From positions 2,480,001 through 2,544,000 of the forward strand of contig JAUTDP010000009.1 in the NCBI GenBank assembly GCA_033439795.1: a stretch of DNA of 64,000 nt. The letters are read 5' to 3'. Within the stretch, counting starts at the first letter, position 1, and each line of letters begins with the position of its first letter. The position numbers were made by a program, and so were the translations under genes. Source of the DNA: Sordaria brevicollis (lineage: Eukaryota > Ascomycota > Sordariomycetes > Sordariales > Sordariaceae). Shown in pieces: positions 59,781 to 64,000 of this stretch. The notes under the pieces were generated by a model. The model worked only from the letters and a program-made list of their open reading frames with translations, searched no databases and was not told where the DNA came from.

Positions 59781-60947
59781 ATGTCCAACAGCGAGGTACA
59801 GGATGAGTCCGCCATGGAGGATAGCGGGATCCCAAACCCCGGCGCCCCAACACCGCTTTCTGCTCTAGAGGTACGCAGTCTCTGCACAAAGACAAGTCAG
59901 GAATATCCAGTACTAATGGATCTTCATAGGGCGTTGCCGGACTTACCAAGCGCGACATTCAATTGATTGTTGATGGAGGCTTCCACACGGTCGAATCCGT
60001 GGCCTACACCCCTCGCAGAGTACTGGAGCAGATCAAGGGTATTTCGGAGCAGAAGGCTGGCAAAATTCTGGCAGAAGGTGAGTCGCCTCGAACGCATTTT
60101 TGTGGTCAACATGCTAACAACAAAATAAGCTTCCAAGCTTGTGCCCATGGGCTTTACCACTGCGACCGAAATGCATCAGCGCCGCAGCGAACTCATTTCC
60201 ATCACGACCGGCTCCAAGAATTTGGACACACTATTGGCTGGTGGTATCGAGACCGGCAGTGTTACCGAGCTTTTCGGAGAGTTCAGGACAGGAAAGTCGC
60301 AGATCTGCCACACGCTCGCCGTCACATGTCAGCTCCCCTTCGACATGGGAGGTGGTGAAGGAAAATGTCTCTACATCGACACCGAGGGCACCTTCCGTCC
60401 CGTTCGTCTCCTAGCGGTGGCCAACCGATACGGTCTCGACGGCGAGGAAGTTCTCGACAACGTCGCCTACGCAAGAGCATACAATTCGGATCATCAGCTG
60501 CAGCTCCTCAACCAGGCCGCCGCCATGATGTCCGAGACTCGCTTCAGTTTGCTAATCGTCGACTCGGCAACCTCACTCTACCGAACGGACTTCTTGGGTC
60601 GTGGCGAACTCAGCTCACGCCAAACGCATCTCGCAAAGTTTATGCGCACTCTTCAGCGTCTGGCCGACGAGTTTGGCGTTGCGGTGGTGATCACAAATCA
60701 GGTCGTGGCGCAGGTTGACGGTGGCCCGTCTGCCATGTTCAATCCGGACCCCAAGAAGCCAATTGGTGGCAACATCATTGCGCACGCCAGTACCACCCGT
60801 ATCAGCTTGAAGAAGGGCCGTGGTGAGACGAGAATCGCAAAGATTTACGACAGCCCGTGCTTACCAGAGAGCGACTGCCTGTTTGCTATCAATGAGGACG
60901 GTATTGGTGATCCCAGTCCAAAGGATATGGAGAAGATGAACCAATAG
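59781..60947 (+). CDS. mei-3: Rad51 recombinase (Neurospora MEI-3 orthologue)
   Basis: Three exons (59781-59870, 59930-60077 and 60130-60947) give 351 residues, normal for fungal Rad51. Intron 1 has a perfect TACTAAT branch box. Rad51 forms filaments on single-stranded DNA and carries out strand exchange in double-strand-break repair and meiosis; in Neurospora the gene is mei-3. Domains: an acidic N-terminus, the helix-hairpin-helix DNA-binding region ([20 protein letters not shown] to [14 protein letters not shown]), the FTTATE polymerisation motif at 88-93, Walker A GEFRTGKS at 129-136 (Ser where most relatives have Thr), a TEGTFRP ATP-cap region at 164-170, Walker B LLIVD at 220-224, and the [11 protein letters not shown] loop region. 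All catalytic residues are present. Confidence 0.97.
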
Positions 60948-61804
60948 TCTTCAAAAGAATGGCGATGCTGAACCAACACAGCATTCTCAAGTAATCTAGG
61001 GACGCAGGAGCTGATAATTTGATGGTACAGGATCAGAGGTGTGTATTATGGTAATGGGTTAGGTGCTATGGATGTTTCTGATGGACATAAGCGCGTTTTT
61101 TATTGTTTGCATGGGAGGGCAGCCTGGCGTTAGAAATATCTGGTACAACTGGTAGAGATCTGGAGTTAGTCAAATTATCATCAGGAATAGTACTCTGTTT
61201 TTCTTTCACATGTTGTAGACGCTTTGATTAGCCAGTCATGAGCTGTTCGTCAGGAGCTTCGTGATGATGTTCAGACCGGGACGAGGAATGGGGTGTTCCT
61301 AAAAGCATAGGCCTGAAGCTCAAGCTTTTGCATTCACTGCAACTTTGCTGTTGTCCGTCCTTGTCAGACGCCAGACCACGTACTATGATGCAAGATATTT
61401 CAGGTTAAAAGATTCTATTTTCTCTCATATCAGATTCATCCCAATGCCATTGTGCATTCATCTGACGATTTTGGGATGAAGAGATCGGACGACTTTGACA
61501 TCGCTTCCTACCTCTAGGGTGACGTACCTTTCCCTATTCACTTAGTCTAGGCACTAGCAGTTTAGTAAAGAGCTCCCCACCAACCAACGCCAGCGATTGA
61601 CCGACCCGCTGCAACTGCTTTGCTAGCAGCGTTGCGTTGTGCTTTGGAACTTGACTTGCCGGGCGGCCAGAAATTCTGCCCAGGGCATCGCATCACAGCA
61701 AAAGCAACAACCGCGTTTGCATCTCCAATTCCAAAAAGCGCGACACTCAACAACCCCTCGACATTTCCCATACCGCAACACCGAATGATACCCATGGGAA
61801 CAAG
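60948..61804. other. Intergenic stretch between the Rad51 and nucleoporin genes
   Basis: No gene is supported. The two genes run in the same direction; this must hold the Rad51 3' end and the nucleoporin promoter. Confidence 0.6.
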
Positions 61805-64000
61805 ATGAGCGCAAGGGATTTTGAGATTCTCTACAAAGAGACGCGCCTGAACCTCGAGCCGTCCACGTCGTCGTCGACAGTCCAGATCCGCGTCGGATCC
61901 AAGAACCAGAGCTCCTTCAGGTCGACGACATCAGCAAGCGCGCGCGCCATCAACGCCGCCGACGACGAGAAGACCTACCGAATCAAGAACCTAGCCACTG
62001 CCTCCTCAGTATACTACCGAAAGCACCATGTCTCACCCCGTGGCTTCCACTGGCGGGTTCTCGAGAACGACACCGTCCTGAGCATTCGCGCGGCCGATGT
62101 CTGCAAACCAAACCACAGCAACCAACATAACGATGCCCCCGACGCGCCCTTGGTCTTGAACCTACGCTTCCCCTCGCCGATACGAACCTCTTGCATTGGC
62201 TTCTCCGACCCAGAGACTCTCGATGCCCTCTGCGTTCACGTCATCGACCAGTCCAATCAACTGCACACCATCACCCTCCGCCCAGATCACTTCAGGAAGA
62301 GGCAAGCAACCGAGGGCGGGCTCGGCGACCTGTGCAAGTCATACTCGCCATCTGGCTTTGGATTCAAACAGCCACACCGGCTCGTGGTTGTGAACCATGA
62401 ACATTTAATCGTCACAATGCACGATGGAGGAATACTCAGATTCGACAAGAACAGCAGATCAACCGGTAGTGAGCATCTCTGCATCCGCATTGCGAAGTTG
62501 GGACAATTACTAACAAAAGCTTTTCAGGCAACCCATGGAAGGAGACCATCTACAACGTTGCAGGATGGGGACAGAGCCTACAAAAGCTGGTTCCTTTCAA
62601 GCGAGAACCGACGGTGCGGTACGGCAACACCAACATGGAGCTAACAGCAGCTACGTCGACGGCGATCACGAGTGCAGGCATCGACGGCGCCGCCTTTCTG
62701 TTCACCATTTGCCTGGATCATCGCATGCGTGTGTGGGATGTGCGGACGGGCCAGATCATGTATACGGGCGACATCTTGAACGCTAAGCGCGACCCCCAGG
62801 ACATTGCCCGATGGACTATCGACCCTTCTCAAACCAACCTGATCCGCATTCTGGACAATGGCCCCGGCCAGTGTCTGGTCGTCACATACTCGCCAATAGG
62901 ATCGGGCGAGTTCAAGTTCTGGAAAGTCAAGGCCAACGCCCAAGGATCTATCCACGTCGCCGACTGCTTCCCGGAACAGAACTTGGTCCCCGTCAGCCCA
63001 TCTTCTCTCGACATCTGGACCTTGGCAGACTTCGCTGTGGCACAACAAGCAGAGGGCCCTGAGTTGTGGACACTGTGGAAGAACAACATCACTTACCGGG
63101 TCCAGAAGCTCCAGATCCACCCACGGAGTGCCAACGGACCTTTCGACGGTGGTTGGAAATCGGTAAATGTCGAATCTTCGGCAGCCTCTGCGCAAACATC
63201 GGGGCCTTGCGATCCTGTGGATTCCAGCGAGAAGTGGCTGGAACTGATCTTCTTCCCCGGCAGATTCTCCAAGTCGACCCTCGAGACAGCACTGGTGGTG
63301 TACGAAAAGGGTCTCGGAACGTACAAGGAAGGCGCTTCGAAATCCAACAAAAGCATCGCAGAGCAAATCTGCTCCGTCCTCGGGGCTACAACAACGCTTG
63401 ATCGAAGCTCAGTTGGGGGGTTGGATTACGAACAATTCAGGAACACAAGCGAGACTCAATGGACACGGTTCTGGCGTCTGCTACTTGAGTTGGACAAGCA
63501 AAGGGGTGAAGCGCTCTCTTTGGTTCTTGATCCCGTGGATGGCATGATTTGGGTTGCGTGCGCCGACCTGTTGTCTGCCGTCAGAGAGTGCAGCGACCTT
63601 GATCGGATCTATCACAACATTGAAACCCCCAGCCCAAAGGATCAGGACGTTGCGGCGTTGGTCTCGGCTGGTCTGAACTTTGTGGACGCTTTCTCGGACA
63701 GCATGTTGGAGTTGACCAGGGCGGCTTTACAGACAGAGCTCTTCGAAGAGTCATCACTATCCGATTCCGAGCGGATGCAGCAGTTCTTTGAGCAGGCCGG
63801 CTTCTGGCGCCAGATTACCGAAGAGGATGTGGCTCAAGTGGTGGAGACTTTGGGGCAGAACTTCCAAATGGTTACCCCCAGGTTATACGAGGATCTGTTT
63901 GAGCTAATCACAGCGGCCGGCGATGGAAACTCTCAGGAATTGCGAGCACCGTTCACCGGGTTTGGGCGGAAACTGGTCATTCGGACGGTGCAGGAGACCA
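61805..64000 (+). CDS. nup120: Nucleoporin Nup120/Nup160 (5' part, runs off the window)
   Basis: Exon 1 is 61805-62465 and exon 2 starts at 62528 and stays open to the window end, so about 711 N-terminal residues are visible. The intron has a GTAGTG donor and a TTTTCAG acceptor and joins RSTG to NPWKETIYNV. The visible part corresponds to the N-terminal beta-propeller and the start of the helical domain: RGFHWRVLENDTVLSIRAAD, FPSPIRTSCIGFSD, LIVTMHDGGILRFDKNS, AAFLFTICLDHRMRVWDVRT, then PGRFSKSTLETALVVYEKGL and long helices. Nup120 is a Y-complex scaffold protein of the nuclear pore in yeast, Nup160 in animals. The start was placed at the Met giving MSARDFEILYKETRLNLEP. Family proteins are well over 1,000 residues, so roughly half or less of the gene is shown. 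Confidence 0.9.

Overview
The window reads as a chromosome arm of a filamentous ascomycete, most likely a Sordariales fungus close to Neurospora. The support is short introns with GTRAGT donors and CTAAC-type branch points, long untranslated leaders, and a conserved fungal gene set (Tls1, Tvp23, ChaC, PEF1-type penta-EF protein, Rad51/MEI-3, Nup120/Nup160). A 22.5 kb block also carries the C-to-T/G-to-A damage of repeat-induced point mutation (RIP). Exon coordinates were derived by hand from splice signals and frame continuity; nothing was confirmed by database search.

Layout. 1-4.57 kb: the end of a serine/proline-rich protein gene, then a three-exon Tls1/Hep59 splicing-factor gene. 4.57-27.09 kb: one extremely AT-rich, gene-dead block. 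27.1-36.8 kb: a membrane-anchored Mid2-like surface protein (+), Tvp23 (-), a citrate-lyase-beta-like enzyme (+) and a large disordered protein (-). 40-46.5 kb: a glycine-rich RRM protein (+), a ChaC gamma-glutamylcyclotransferase (-) with a five-base micro-exon, and a penta-EF-hand protein (+). 52.2-64 kb: a zinc-finger/RING-like protein, a single-pass membrane protein, the Rad51 orthologue, and the 5' part of Nup120/Nup160, which runs off the window. Between these lie gene-free stretches of up to 5.7 kb.

The AT-rich block is the most interesting part. It is bounded by imperfect inverted repeats (4572-4620 and 27032-27085; the outer 21 bases match at 20 positions). It holds two nested Ty3/gypsy chromovirus-type retrotransposons. 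Element 1 (8457-17001) has 306 bp LTRs and target duplication AATAC; element 2 (17877-25113) has 253 bp LTRs and target duplication ATTTC. Removing both insertions leaves an ancestral element of about 6.7 kb with terminal inverted repeats and two convergent genes. One is a RecQ-like helicase relic on the + strand (about 5.56-7.72 kb). The other is a long minus-strand frame (about 26.87 to 7.92 kb) that both retrotransposons interrupt and that reads through both junctions once they are removed. Its C-terminal part recalls DUF6589-type proteins. The whole looks like a decayed helicase-encoding DNA transposon, possibly of the Academ (AcademH) type, used as a landing pad by LTR elements and then silenced by RIP.

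The flanking single-copy genes are housekeeping functions (RNA processing, Golgi membrane, glutathione turnover, calcium response, recombination, nuclear pore). They show no operon-like functional link, as expected for a fungus.
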